From a virus: a stretch of DNA of 63,048 nt. The stretch spans positions 1-63,048 of IMG/VR virus record IMGVR_UViG_3300032322_002946. The stretch is one strand, 5' to 3'. The notes under the pieces are model-generated. The model did no database searches. It was not told where the DNA came from and saw only the letters and a program-made list of their open reading frames with translations. Made by a program: the position numbers and the translations under genes. Below are positions 17,435-25,725 of the stretch, in pieces. How positions within the stretch are numbered: the first letter of the stretch is position 1; each line of letters begins with the position of its first letter.

Positions 17435-17976
17435 TACTTAGTATATTCAAAATTTAATTTTTCACCATTTGATAATGAATAAGTTATCTTATCAACATTC
17501 TTAACTTCATACTTATAATCCGGTTTAATATATTTCTTACCTGTGCCACTTTTAACATAAGCAACTGTTATATGTGGTTTGTAATCAGGATATTCATTTG
17601 AGTTAGGAAACTTAGATAATTCATCGTGTAAATATTGTAAAGCACCATCCGGTATTACATTAAACTTAACAACGTCATAGTCTTTATTTTCAAAAATATC
17701 AATACCATCAACTTTTATATTTATATCAGCATCAAAATTCTCAAATACGGATTTAACTTGTTCCTCTGTTACACCTTCATGTAAACCATATAATATAGTA
17801 ACGTGTGGATTTTTTTGAATTCCGTGAGTATTATCTCCAGGTTCTTCATAAACATCATCAGGATTGATATAACTTGTAATTTCATTCCAATTACTAACAG
17901 GAACTTCAACCATAACACATCCGTATTCGTATCCGGATGATTCTTTTATAAATTGTATATAGTTTTTGATTATCAT
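17434..17976 (-). CDS. 2H phosphoesterase (LigT-like) with capsid-targeting-like N-terminus
   Basis: This 180-residue protein has the two His-x-Thr motifs of the 2H family, NPHVTILYG (His58) and KPHITVAYV (His135), about 77 residues apart. The family includes 2',3'-cyclic phosphodiesterases and the phage anti-CBASS enzyme Acb1, which cleaves cyclic oligonucleotide signals. The leader MIIKNYIQFIKESS carries an exact I-K-E site. The stop of this gene and the ATG of the next share the sequence ATGA. Substrate cannot be decided from sequence; Acb1-like activity is a guess from context. Confidence 0.8.
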   Translation of the reverse strand: MIIKNYIQFIKESSGYEYGCVMVEVPVSNWNEITSYINPDDVYEEPGDNTHGIQKNPHVTILYGLHEGVTEEQVKSVFENFDADINIKVDGIDIFENKDYDVVKFNVIPDGALQYLHDELSKFPNSNEYPDYKPHITVAYVKSGTGKKYIKPDYKYEVKNVDKITYSLSNGEKLNFEYTK

Positions 17977-18941
17977 ATTCTACCTTGTAATATTATTCTC
18001 ATCTCTCCGCCTCTGTTATTAAATGAAAAATTAAAATCTAAACCTGATTCACTTTGTAGTCTTTTAACAGATGTTAAAAAATCTTCAGCTCTATCATATA
18101 TTGGACCATCTGTTATATCACCAAATTCTTTGTTTGTTAAATCTTTAGTGTCCCAAATAATTTCTCCATCTGATGTTATTCTTCCGGTCCAGTCAATATA
18201 TTCTTTTCTTAATTCAGCAGGAACATATTCATCATTTTCTTTTAACATTATACAATTAAAATGAGGTGGATACTCTAGTGAAAATCTTTTTATAGATTGG
18301 TATGGGGCAAAAGAATTAGGATTTTCAGAACCAGATGACCAATACCACCCCTCATCTTCAAATTCTATGAAACATTCTTTTATGGTATCCATAAACTGAT
18401 TCCATATTTGATTCATCATATCAACGTTTTCAAAAGACTTTTCTATTTTGTATTTAGGATTCTTTGCCCATATTTCCCAGTTTCCTTCTTCAGTCGCATT
18501 AAAATAGACCTCCTCGGCTGATATTATTTCTTCTTTATCTTCATCATCAATTTCATGAAAATAAGCAACATCAAAAGGATTATAAGTGATTCTAACCATA
18601 TTCTCTGTATTGTTATTTGTTGGAATAACAATTCCTGAAACACCAGCGATTAAAGATCTTTTATCTGTTTTTTTAATAGTTTCAGCGCCCGCTTCAGATG
18701 TTTGAAAGAAAATTGGATCAGAAATTCTGACTTCATTTGTATATCTACCAGCATATCCTTCTTTTCTTCCATTTATGCTAGAGTCATAGATGCCAATTAG
18801 TCCGTTCCAACCATTTCTTTTGTGAGTTCTATTAGTATGAAACCATAGATGTTGACCAACTAAATCATTAGCATCAACATAACCTTCGCAATCTTTAAGT
18901 GAATCATAATAGACTTCCTCATACTTTTTGAGATATTTCAT
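17973..18941 (-). CDS. Hypothetical protein with weak capsid-targeting-like N-terminus
   Basis: This 322-residue protein starts MKYLKKYEEVYYDS, matching the shared leader in the first seven residues but without an (I/L)-x-E site. A middle block (LWFHTNRTHKRNGWNGLIGI, later RISDPIFFQTSEAGAET) has a His-rich loop and paired strands. I could not name the family. It is the first gene of the operon running down to 15262, just downstream of a TTTAATATATA box with only 5 bases between box and start. Confidence 0.65.
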   Translation of the reverse strand: MKYLKKYEEVYYDSLKDCEGYVDANDLVGQHLWFHTNRTHKRNGWNGLIGIYDSSINGRKEGYAGRYTNEVRISDPIFFQTSEAGAETIKKTDKRSLIAGVSGIVIPTNNNTENMVRITYNPFDVAYFHEIDDEDKEEIISAEEVYFNATEEGNWEIWAKNPKYKIEKSFENVDMMNQIWNQFMDTIKECFIEFEDEGWYWSSGSENPNSFAPYQSIKRFSLEYPPHFNCIMLKENDEYVPAELRKEYIDWTGRITSDGEIIWDTKDLTNKEFGDITDGPIYDRAEDFLTSVKRLQSESGLDFNFSFNNRGGEMRIILQGRI

Positions 18942-18946
18942 AAGAT

Positions 18947-18957
18947 TATATATTAAA
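18947..18957 (-). promoter_or_regulatory. Late-type TTTAATATATA box
   Basis: Minus-strand TTTAATATATA ends 5 bases before the ATG of the first gene of the 15262-18941 operon. Confidence 0.6.
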
Positions 18958-18981
18958 TATTGTCTATTAAAAATGATTTCT

Positions 18982-18989
18982 TATCTTTG
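18982..18989 (+). promoter_or_regulatory. Bacteroidota-type -7 box TATCTTTG
   Basis: TATCTTTG lies 15 bases before the ATG at 19005 and fits the Bacteroidota consensus TAnnTTTG. Confidence 0.55.
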
Positions 18990-19004
18990 TAAAAATTATT
19001 ACAA

Positions 19005-19196
19005 ATGGCAACAGAAAAAGAACTTATCAAATTAGAAAAAGAAATTCGTAGCAAAATGATTCAGATTAAAAATAAGAAGATAACTCCTGCTGAATCTGGA
19101 ATTGGCAAATTAATAAACTTGACAAAAAAACTGGATGAACCTCTGTTTGATAAATTAATGTTTGACTATAAAAAAATACTTTCTGAATTAAGATAG
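19005..19196 (+). CDS. Small charged protein of unknown function
   Basis: This 63-residue, lysine-rich protein is predicted to be mostly helical and has no Cys or recognisable motif. It starts at an ATG 15 bases after a TAnnTTTG promoter box and is flanked by minus-strand operons, so it is probably a single early gene. The end overlaps the 3' end of the convergent gene at 19188 by 9 bases. Confidence 0.65.
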   Translation: MATEKELIKLEKEIRSKMIQIKNKKITPAESGIGKLINLTKKLDEPLFDKLMFDYKKILSELR

Positions 19197-19676
19197 AGTT
19201 TCAAATCTATCAACAAGTTCAGAGTGTATCAATTGTGGTATTCTTTTCCACTCTTTATACCAAAAATCACAAACATAAACATCTTCACCATTTTGATCTT
19301 TTATAATTTCAACAACATTATATTCAGCAGAATCAAATGGACCGATTGCTTTAGTTAAAACTTTACCAATTATTGGCATCTTTGTTACGTCATTGCCACT
19401 ATATGACAGTGATTCAATATATCTAACATCAAATTCTTCTTCACCTGGTTCTTCATATTCAGAATCAAAATCAAAACCCATATTTACCAAACAAGACATA
19501 ACAGCGTCTGTATAAGCTAAATCTGATCCTCTTTCTTTCATGAATGATTCAAAAAACTCAGGAGTAATTAATTGTCCTGATTTTCTCATTTTTAATAACT
19601 GGGGATATAAATCACTAGCTATGTCCTCAGCTAAATCATGATAAATTTTTTCATTAAATTTTTTTAAGTGTTTCAT
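19188..19676 (-). CDS. Hypothetical protein with capsid-targeting-like N-terminus
   Basis: This 162-residue acidic protein starts MKHLKKFNEKIYHD; the site ends F-N-E, not (I/L)-x-E. The body has an alpha-helical N-terminal half (DLAEDIASDLYPQLLKM) and a beta-rich C-terminal half (YNVVEIIKDQNGEDVYVCDF). I do not recognise it. It is the last of three consecutive motif-bearing genes transcribed from 20268. Confidence 0.7.
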   Translation of the reverse strand: MKHLKKFNEKIYHDLAEDIASDLYPQLLKMRKSGQLITPEFFESFMKERGSDLAYTDAVMSCLVNMGFDFDSEYEEPGEEEFDVRYIESLSYSGNDVTKMPIIGKVLTKAIGPFDSAEYNVVEIIKDQNGEDVYVCDFWYKEWKRIPQLIHSELVDRFETLS

Positions 19677-19679
19677 AAA

Positions 19680-19976
19680 TTAAAAAAAGAATTTTAAGTC
19701 TCCTGAAGTCGGAGGCCAAGTTGTAAAACCTTCCAATTCGTCATAGGCACCTCTGTTCCAAAGAAGGTCAAAAGTAACATCATCACTTTTTCTATAAACT
19801 CTAACTGCGTAAGTGCCATCAACTCTTGGGTCTGGTACTACTTCTATTTTATTTTCAGGATTTTTATAATCAACATAATCTTCTAATTCGAGTAGAGCTT
19901 CATTTGGTAATATATCAAAACCATAAATTCTACTTTCATTTATTGAATAGGAGTCAAATTTTTTTAAGTGTTTCAT
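19680..19976 (-). CDS. Small protein with capsid-targeting-like N-terminus
   Basis: The 98-residue form begins at the internal ATG at 19976, one base after the previous gene's stop; a longer reading from 20006 would put ten residues ahead of the shared leader. The leader is MKHLKKFDSYSINES with an exact I-N-E site. The body contains a beta-rich segment (NKIEVVPDPRVDGTYAVRVY). Unknown function. It lies between two other motif-bearing genes. Confidence 0.7.
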   Translation of the reverse strand: MKHLKKFDSYSINESRIYGFDILPNEALLELEDYVDYKNPENKIEVVPDPRVDGTYAVRVYRKSDDVTFDLLWNRGAYDELEGFTTWPPTSGDLKFFF

Positions 19977-19977
19977 T

Positions 19978-20268
19978 TTATTTCTTTTTTTTACCTTCAC
20001 CAGCAAATGGACTTAATAAATGTTTTAAGTTCCAAGATGGTATGAATTTTTTATTATGTTTTTCATAATCCTCATATGATTCTATACCAGTATCGACTGG
20101 ATTCTGAATATACTGGATATTTGCTCCTTGTTTATTCATATCTGATATTCTATCACCTATATCAATTCCTTTAGTCATTTTTCTAAGTCTTTCCCATTGT
20201 TGAACCGTTCTTTCTCTTGGTAAAGATTCATTAATAGACTCATCATTAAACTTTTTTAAATATTTCAT
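19978..20268 (-). CDS. Small basic protein with capsid-targeting-like N-terminus
   Basis: This 96-residue protein starts MKYLKKFNDESINESL with an exact I-N-E site at residues 12-14, and ends with a run of lysines. A basic protein with this leader would suit a DNA-bound internal head protein, which is my inference. It is the first gene of the operon 19188-20268, behind a TTAATATATA box. Confidence 0.7.
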   Translation of the reverse strand: MKYLKKFNDESINESLPRERTVQQWERLRKMTKGIDIGDRISDMNKQGANIQYIQNPVDTGIESYEDYEKHNKKFIPSWNLKHLLSPFAGEGKKKK

Positions 20269-20275
20269 ACTAAAG

Positions 20276-20285
20276 TATATATTAA
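20276..20285 (-). promoter_or_regulatory. Late-type TTAATATATA box
   Basis: Minus-strand TTAATATATA ends 7 bases before the ATG of the operon at 20268. Confidence 0.55.
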
Positions 20286-20301
20286 TTTGAAATTGTTTAT
20301 T

Positions 20302-20309
20302 TATATTTG
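20302..20309 (+). promoter_or_regulatory. TAnnTTTG box 5 bases before a start codon
   Basis: TATATTTG is followed by five bases and then the ATG at 20315, so the transcript would begin at or very near the start codon. Confidence 0.6.
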
Positions 20310-20314
20310 TAATT

Positions 20315-20887
20315 ATGAAAATTTATTTAGTCAAAAGAAAACAAACAAATATCAGATGGTTCGATAATGAAATTGAATTGACTCAATTTTTGACCACTGA
20401 AAAAAATAAAGGAGAAAGAATTTCAGATTATACGGTAACTTCATTAGACGCAACATTGGAGTCATCTTGTTCTGGTGAGGAAATTTTATCACAGGTCAGT
20501 AATCAAATAGAATTAGATACAAAATTAAATTCTGTTTTAGGCGATGAATACTCTCAAAAAGTTTGTGAGTTTATTGAACTTTTTAATAAATTGGCGAAGG
20601 ACATACCATCTAAAACAAAAATACAAACAATTTTAGACTCCACTCCAGCCAATAAAACAGAATTTTCAAAGGTAATTAAAAGACACTCTGATTATTTTCT
20701 CTACAATGTATCATCCTCTGTTGAATGGTATCAATCATTATTATCTGTTTATGGTTTCAAAAAGTTAGGTGTAACTTGTACTATGGAGTATTATGACCCA
20801 GTGACTAGAGGTAGCAGATGGACTGGTTGTCGAACTCCTGAGATTATGACAAAAAACTTTAACAAAGCAAAATTAAATATTCAATAA
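20315..20887 (+). CDS. Hypothetical protein, single-gene unit
   Basis: This 190-residue protein starts 5 bases after a TATATTTG box and ends at a bidirectional terminator, so it appears to be transcribed alone. The N-terminal 60 residues (YLVKRKQTNIRWFDNEIELT) look like a compact sandwich, followed by helices; two Cys near the C-terminus (VTCTMEYYDPVTRGSRWTGC) could form a bond or metal site. No family recognised. Confidence 0.65.
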   Translation: MKIYLVKRKQTNIRWFDNEIELTQFLTTEKNKGERISDYTVTSLDATLESSCSGEEILSQVSNQIELDTKLNSVLGDEYSQKVCEFIELFNKLAKDIPSKTKIQTILDSTPANKTEFSKVIKRHSDYFLYNVSSSVEWYQSLLSVYGFKKLGVTCTMEYYDPVTRGSRWTGCRTPEIMTKNFNKAKLNIQ

Positions 20888-20917
20888 AAAAACCCACTCT
20901 TTGAAGTGGGTTTTTTT
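20887..20917. terminator. Bidirectional terminator
   Basis: AACCCACT-CTTTGA-AGTGGGTT has A-runs before and T-runs after, so it can stop transcription of both the 20315 gene and nrdB. Confidence 0.85.
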
Positions 20918-20932
20918 ATTTTTTAGTATTAT

Positions 20933-21889
20933 TTAGAAATCATCATCTAAATTATCAAAATCGATAGCTTTGTCTGATACTTTTTGATATTCAGAAACTC
21001 TTTTCTCAAAGAAATTTGTTTTTCCCTGTAGTGAAATCATATCCATAAAGTCAAATGGATTTTCAACACCATAGACTTTTTGACAACCCAACTGATTTAG
21101 CCAAAAGTCAGCAACATACTCAATGTATTGTTGCATTAACTTTGAGTTCATGCCAATTAAAGATACTGGTAATGAATCTGTCACAAACTCCTTTTCAATC
21201 TCAACAGCTTCACAGATAATTTCTTTGATTCTTTCTTCACTAACTTTATTTTGGATATACCTATTATGTAATAAGGTAGCAAATTGACAGTGTAATCCCT
21301 CATCTCTTGAAATCAACTCATTTGAAAATGATAATCCAGGCATCAATCCTCTTTTCTTAAGCCAGAAAATAGAACAAAATGAACCAGAGAAAAATATACC
21401 TTCAACTGCTGCAAAAGCAATCAGTCTTTCAGCAAAAATACTAGAATCTATCCATTTAAGTGCCCACTCTGCTTTTCTTTTTACAGATGGTACTGTTTGA
21501 ATTGCGTTGAAAAGATGGTCTCTTTCTTTTGAATCTTTAATGTAAGTATCAATAAGAAGAGAATAAGTTTCTGAGTGTATGTTCTCAATAGCAATCTGAA
21601 ATCCATAAAAACATTTAGCCTCTGGATATTGAACTTCTTTTAGAAAGTTTTCGGCTAAGTTTTCATTTACGATTCCATCTGAAGCAGCAAAGAAAGCCAA
21701 CACGTTTTTAATATAGTGTTTCTCATCTGCATTTAACTTCTCATTCCAATCTGTTAAATCTTGTGCCAAATCGATTTCTTCGGCAGTCCAAAAAGAGTGT
21801 TCGGCTGTTTTGTACATTTCCCATATATCGTTATATTTTAGCGGGAAAAGAACAAATCTGTTTGGATTTTCTGTTAGTATATGTTCCAT
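20933..21889 (-). CDS. nrdB: Class I ribonucleotide reductase small subunit
   Basis: The 318-residue product has all expected iron ligands and the radical residue: Asp71, Glu102, His105, Glu163, Glu197 and His200, plus Tyr109 seven residues after Glu102, as in E. coli NrdB. The motifs are ENIHSETY and SRDEGLHC. The C-terminal tail FDNLDDDF is the kind that binds the large subunit. It makes deoxynucleotides with NrdA, whose gene is not in this window and should lie elsewhere in the genome. Confidence 0.95.
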   Translation of the reverse strand: MEHILTENPNRFVLFPLKYNDIWEMYKTAEHSFWTAEEIDLAQDLTDWNEKLNADEKHYIKNVLAFFAASDGIVNENLAENFLKEVQYPEAKCFYGFQIAIENIHSETYSLLIDTYIKDSKERDHLFNAIQTVPSVKRKAEWALKWIDSSIFAERLIAFAAVEGIFFSGSFCSIFWLKKRGLMPGLSFSNELISRDEGLHCQFATLLHNRYIQNKVSEERIKEIICEAVEIEKEFVTDSLPVSLIGMNSKLMQQYIEYVADFWLNQLGCQKVYGVENPFDFMDMISLQGKTNFFEKRVSEYQKVSDKAIDFDNLDDDF

Positions 21890-21959
21890 GTTATAATTTA
21901 TTTTGTTTTGTTTATAATTGTATCTTTTAAAATTGTTTTGTTTTTAGATTATTAATTTA

Positions 21960-21967
21960 TATATTTG
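21960..21967 (+). promoter_or_regulatory. TAnnTTTG box
   Basis: TATATTTG lies 16 bases before the ATG at 21984. Confidence 0.5.
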
Positions 21968-21983
21968 TAAAAAATCTAACTAT

Positions 21984-22253
21984 ATGGAAAAAAATATGAA
22001 AAAAATGAGAGAATTGGCCATTTTCCAAAACAAAATTTCTCTCAACAATGAATCAACAATGATTCTACACATCGATGATATGCCACCATTTGCATCCTGG
22101 TTTTTGACAACTTTTCATTATGTTGATAAAGTAATCTATCGTGGTCAAAGTAGTGATGCACCAACTGATATTCCAAATTTAAAAGATAGTTTACAGAAAT
22201 TAGGAAATCCAAAAAACATTCTTATAACCTATTCCGAGCAAGACACATATTAA
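21984..22253 (+). CDS. Hypothetical protein
   Basis: This 89-residue protein contains two short strand-like patches (STMILHIDDM and NILITYSEQD) separated by PFASWFLTTFHYVDKVIYRG. No motif recognised. It follows a TATATTTG box and is 2 bases ahead of the next gene, so the two are a pair. Confidence 0.6.
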   Translation: MEKNMKKMRELAIFQNKISLNNESTMILHIDDMPPFASWFLTTFHYVDKVIYRGQSSDAPTDIPNLKDSLQKLGNPKNILITYSEQDTY

Positions 22254-22255
22254 TT

Positions 22256-22675
22256 ATGAAGTTACTCTATGATAATAATCTCTACGATTGTAGCTGGAAG
22301 TCAAAAATGAAAACAGACTACTGGTATAATATGGCTATTGTCAAAGTGAAAGCCAGAATGCCTATCCAAAAATATAAAAAAATAATATTAGATATCAGAA
22401 TCAAAAACGAAGAGATTCAAAGTGGACTGAAACGGGGAACTGAAAATGAATTTGACTTTAATATTCTTATTAATGATGGTGAGTTTATTGATTGGTTAAG
22501 TCGTGATTCAGAGAGTGTAGAACTTTGGGAATTTAATTCTTTTTTAGAAAGAATATCTTACACATCTCAGTTCAATGATGGAACAGTAGTGGTAAATTTT
22601 GACTTACTTATAAAAGAACAAAGTTTATGTGATAAGTCACAACTAAGAGAAGTGTTATTAAATCAATTAGTTTAA
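22256..22675 (+). CDS. Hypothetical protein
   Basis: This 139-residue protein begins MKLLYDNNLYDCSWKSKMKT and continues with alternating strands and charged helices (RMPIQKYKKIILDIRIKNEE). I do not recognise a family. It is the second gene of the pair starting at 21984, and a strong hairpin terminator follows five bases after the stop. Confidence 0.6.
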   Translation: MKLLYDNNLYDCSWKSKMKTDYWYNMAIVKVKARMPIQKYKKIILDIRIKNEEIQSGLKRGTENEFDFNILINDGEFIDWLSRDSESVELWEFNSFLERISYTSQFNDGTVVVNFDLLIKEQSLCDKSQLREVLLNQLV

Positions 22676-22679
22676 AACG

Positions 22680-22708
22680 AAAAAAGGGAGTAGCGAATTC
22701 CCTTTTTT
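22680..22708 (+). terminator. Rho-independent terminator
   Basis: AAAAAAGGGA, loop, TCCCTTTTTT forms a stem followed by T-rich sequence after the 22256 gene. Confidence 0.8.
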
Positions 22709-22760
22709 CTATAGCCACCCGATTGGGGCGAAACTATAACGGGTCCTAAGCCGTTTTTTT
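22709..22760 (+). ncRNA. Structured intergenic element, possibly a small RNA end
   Basis: After the terminator comes a GC-richer stretch unlike its surroundings. TATAG (22710) can pair with CTATA (22732), ACCCG (22717) with CGGGT (22740), and AACGG with CCGTT before seven T. The mutually exclusive pairs could form a pseudoknot or switch. It abuts an HNH endonuclease gene, so it may be a remnant of a mobile element. Function is unknown. Confidence 0.25.
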
Positions 22761-23304
22761 AAAATTTATTTCCCTTTGATAGGTTATCCTTAGCCCACAA
22801 TGGTTGTAAGTTTGATAGAGCATTTATTGTACTAACTTTTGTGTTATCATCAAATTTTGATATTGGTTTCTTGTGGTCAATGTGCCATTTACCGTAATTG
22901 TCCCAACACATTCCATCTTTAAACTGAATCTCTATTCTCTGTTTAAGTTTAATCACATCATATCCTAAAAGTTTGAAGGTACTTGTATGTTTTTTTTGAC
23001 CCATAAGACACCTTCTAACCATGTCTCTTAAAACCATTCCGAGTTTAATTTTAAAGTTTTCTGTTCTTTTTCTCTTTCTTACCTCTTTATACCTTAACTC
23101 ATAATTCCTATTATTCGTTTTATATGACTCGGTATTTCTATATTTCTTCTTTCTCTCTAAAACTTTTTCTTTATTTTTCTCATAAAAGTCTTTTTGAATA
23201 TCAGAGCAACATTTCTTACAATATATCGCATAACCTGTTTTAGAATTAGAATTTTTATAGAATTTTGAACTATCCTTATCTGAAAGACATTTTTTACAAA
23301 TCAT
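22759..23304 (-). CDS. Free-standing HNH homing endonuclease
   Basis: This 181-residue protein has two N-terminal CxxC pairs (Cys3/Cys6 and Cys29/Cys32) forming a probable zinc ribbon. A basic central region follows, then WHIDHKKPISKF and NALSNLQPLWAKDNLSKG at the C-terminus, the HNH catalytic core. Such genes copy themselves into sites without a cognate copy by cutting DNA. It carries its own late-type promoter box, and the flanks look like inserted sequence (see the structured element at 22709). Confidence 0.85.
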   Translation of the reverse strand: MICKKCLSDKDSSKFYKNSNSKTGYAIYCKKCCSDIQKDFYEKNKEKVLERKKKYRNTESYKTNNRNYELRYKEVRKRKRTENFKIKLGMVLRDMVRRCLMGQKKHTSTFKLLGYDVIKLKQRIEIQFKDGMCWDNYGKWHIDHKKPISKFDDNTKVSTINALSNLQPLWAKDNLSKGNKF

Positions 23305-23308
23305 AGCT

Positions 23309-23319
23309 TATATATTAAA
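23309..23319 (-). promoter_or_regulatory. Late-type TTTAATATATA box
   Basis: Minus-strand TTTAATATATA ends 4 bases before the ATG of the HNH gene. Confidence 0.55.
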
Positions 23320-23382
23320 ACTTTTATCTATCACTACAATAAAATAAATGTAAATTAATGTCAAACTTAAATTAAAAAACAA

Positions 23383-23691
23383 ATGATTAAACACGAAATT
23401 AGAGTAGAATTAAACAAATCTGACGAATTAAGAACGATTATTGAAAAATCCTACTTTGAGGAAGGCCAAATGGGTAAAATTCTCGGAAAAAAACACTATT
23501 TAACTATTGATGAATCCGATGATGTCAATTTTACAATTTTCAAAGGACTTAATAATGCAACGGTAAAAGTCTCTAACTCTGAAGTAATAGATGGGAACAT
23601 GAGATTTATCGTTGATGAAACAGAAGGAAACATAAAATTATTTCCCATATCTGTCTATTGTATAAAAGAAGAAAAGTATATTTTCTATTAA
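23383..23691 (+). CDS. Hypothetical protein
   Basis: This 102-residue protein is acidic, beta-rich and without Cys-pair or charged-residue motifs that I know. It is 15 bases upstream of the IMPDH-like gene on the same strand and probably belongs to the same transcript. Unknown function. Confidence 0.55.
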   Translation: MIKHEIRVELNKSDELRTIIEKSYFEEGQMGKILGKKHYLTIDESDDVNFTIFKGLNNATVKVSNSEVIDGNMRFIVDETEGNIKLFPISVYCIKEEKYIFY

Positions 23692-23706
23692 AAATTAAAA
23701 CAAATT

Positions 23707-24783
23707 ATGGTTTCAGATTTTAATGACTTATTGATTACCCCTGCCAAAACGTCTTCTATACGTTCCCGTAGTGAGATTAATCCACACTATACTAAAGATG
23801 GTAATGATATGTTACCAATTATTGTGTCTCCTATGGACACCGTAATTTCTACAACAAATTGGAAAATGTTTATCAACAATAAATTACCGATTTGTTTTCC
23901 AAGAGGTATCAAACCAGAAGACTTCCCAGTTTCTGAACTAGTTTATCTAAATTGGTATAGTGATTCTATATTTTTTTCTTACTCTTTAGAAGAAACATCT
24001 GATCTTATTAAGATGTTGAAAAGTAAAAGAGAAGAGGATAAATACTTTGACTTCAAATACAATATACTAATTGATATTGCTAATGGACACATGCAACACT
24101 TAGTAGATTTGGTTAAAGAGTTAAGAGAATTTACAGGTGTTAAAATTATGGTTGGTAACATCGCTAACCCTAAAAGTTACAAAGTCTTATCAAAAGCAGG
24201 TGCTGACTACATCAGAGTTGGTATTGGATTTGGCGGTGGTTGTTTGACCGCTATGAATACTGGCGTTGGATATTCAATGGCTCAATTAGTCTTAGAATGT
24301 GCAGAAGAAAAAGAAAAATTAGATGCTTATGATTATCCAACTGCTAAAATTGTAGCTGATGGTGGATTTAGAGAATACTCTGATATTATTAAAGCCTTAG
24401 CTTTGGGAGCAGATTATGTAATGTTAGGGTCAATGTTGAATAAGTGTTTAGAATCCGCAGGTGATTGTTATGTATTAGGTTTGAAAATTCCACAACCATT
24501 AGCTGAGTTTCTTTACAAGAAAGGATTTCGAATAGAAAAGAAATTTAGAGGAATGTCAACTAAAGAAGTTCAAAGAAAATGGGGTAAATCAAACTTAAAA
24601 ACTTCAGAAGGTGTAGTCAGACTAAGAACAGTAAAATACACCCTGAGTGGTTGGACAGAAAATTTTGTAGATTATCTGAAGTCTGCTATGAGTTATACAG
24701 ATAGTAAAAACTTAGAACAATTTATTGGACAGGTCAAATGGACCCAAATTTCACAAAACTCTTTTCAAAGATTTAACAAATAA
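23707..24783 (+). CDS. IMP dehydrogenase/GMP reductase-family protein
   Basis: The 358-residue product has the TIM-barrel motifs of the family: DFNDLLITPAKT at the start, LPIIVSPMDT, DIANGH, VKIMVGNIA and ADGGFR. The catalytic loop is GIGFGGGCLTAMN with Cys179 as nucleophile. It lacks the CBS module of IMPDH, and its length (358) suits GMP reductase. It interconverts purine nucleotides, likely to balance the pool for phage DNA synthesis beside NrdB. Which of the two reactions it does is uncertain. Confidence 0.8.
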   Translation: MVSDFNDLLITPAKTSSIRSRSEINPHYTKDGNDMLPIIVSPMDTVISTTNWKMFINNKLPICFPRGIKPEDFPVSELVYLNWYSDSIFFSYSLEETSDLIKMLKSKREEDKYFDFKYNILIDIANGHMQHLVDLVKELREFTGVKIMVGNIANPKSYKVLSKAGADYIRVGIGFGGGCLTAMNTGVGYSMAQLVLECAEEKEKLDAYDYPTAKIVADGGFREYSDIIKALALGADYVMLGSMLNKCLESAGDCYVLGLKIPQPLAEFLYKKGFRIEKKFRGMSTKEVQRKWGKSNLKTSEGVVRLRTVKYTLSGWTENFVDYLKSAMSYTDSKNLEQFIGQVKWTQISQNSFQRFNK

Positions 24784-24810
24784 TACTAGTTCAAAAAGAA
24801 CTAAAAATTA

Positions 24811-24840
24811 AAAACCAATCATTTATTGATTGGTTTTTTT
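24811..24840. terminator. Bidirectional terminator
   Basis: AAAACCAATCA-TTTA-TTGATTGGTTTT with T-run after and A-run before lies between the convergent IMPDH-like and virion genes. Confidence 0.8.
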
Positions 24841-24858
24841 ATTTGTAATCAAAAAGTT

Positions 24859-25659
24859 TTATCTTTTAACCATGAAAAACCAGTTAGAGTTAGATTGTCC
24901 TTTGATTTCTTCTTCAACTTCTTTTACTTCTTCTTTTCCTTGATTTACTAAATCAGCTGCTTGTATCTTCACACCACCAGGGAGCGTAAAGTCGTACCTT
25001 CCAACTAAATTACCTAATTGTATTTTAGAGTAACCAACTACATATTTAAAGAAAAGGTCATCTCTGAATAAATTTTCAGCTGGTATATTTGCATAAGCTT
25101 CCATAACTACATCATACTTAACATTAGTTAAGATGTGAAGTCTATGATTTAACTGATTAAATTGGTATCTTAGGGTATATTTATTTAATTGATTCAACAT
25201 ATCAGACATAGAATCCAATATTGTTTTATATACACCTAATTCACCAATCGTTGTAACATAAGAAGACAGATAAGGTTGATTCGTAACACCTAAATTTACA
25301 GAAAGATTTGGTGTGTTAATACCTAATTGAAATAAACTTTGGCTTCTTACTTCATATAGATAAGTAACAGACTGAATCTCACAAGGAACATTCACGAAAT
25401 TATATTTTGTAAATTCTTCAGAAAAGAAAGCTTCTTTCTTAATCAGAAAATACATTTTCTGTACTGCAAATTGATACTGACGATAAAACCAAGGAAGAGC
25501 TCTTGTCTCAATTATTTGTCTTACACTCGCATCCGGTAAAGTCTTAGGTAATGCACACTGAATGGTCAGTTCATTTTGCACAAAATCAATAAACTCTTCA
25601 ATTGTATATCCTCCTTGATAAGGAACATATTCATCACCATAACCATTAGTAGTTGCCAT
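24859..25659 (-). CDS. Putative virion neck/tail-completion protein
   Basis: This 266-residue protein is predicted mostly helical with two long helical regions (IEEFIDFVQNELTIQCALPK and MSDMLNQLNKYTLRYQFNQL). Near the C-terminus are KIQLGNLVGRYDFTLPGGVKI and GQSNSNWF; they resemble the architecture of T4-type neck proteins such as gp13/gp14, where LG-x-x-x-x-Y motifs are common. It has its own late-type box 20 bases before the start. The assignment is by general feel and not by a certain motif. Confidence 0.4.
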   Translation of the reverse strand: MATTNGYGDEYVPYQGGYTIEEFIDFVQNELTIQCALPKTLPDASVRQIIETRALPWFYRQYQFAVQKMYFLIKKEAFFSEEFTKYNFVNVPCEIQSVTYLYEVRSQSLFQLGINTPNLSVNLGVTNQPYLSSYVTTIGELGVYKTILDSMSDMLNQLNKYTLRYQFNQLNHRLHILTNVKYDVVMEAYANIPAENLFRDDLFFKYVVGYSKIQLGNLVGRYDFTLPGGVKIQAADLVNQGKEEVKEVEEEIKGQSNSNWFFMVKR

Positions 25660-25679
25660 AAAATAATTTTACTTTAGGT

Positions 25680-25689
25680 TATATATTAA
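25680..25689 (-). promoter_or_regulatory. Late-type TTAATATATA box
   Basis: Minus-strand TTAATATATA lies 20 bases before the ATG at 25659. Confidence 0.5.
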
Positions 25690-25713
25690 TTTGGTCATTT
25701 CACTTATTTGAAG

Positions 25714-25721
25714 TATATTTG
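25714..25721 (+). promoter_or_regulatory. TAnnTTTG box 4 bases before a start codon
   Basis: TATATTTG ends 4 bases before the ATG at 25726. Because the box lies inside a longer possible reading frame from 25708, it favours 25726 as the real start. Confidence 0.6.
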
Positions 25722-25725
25722 TAAT

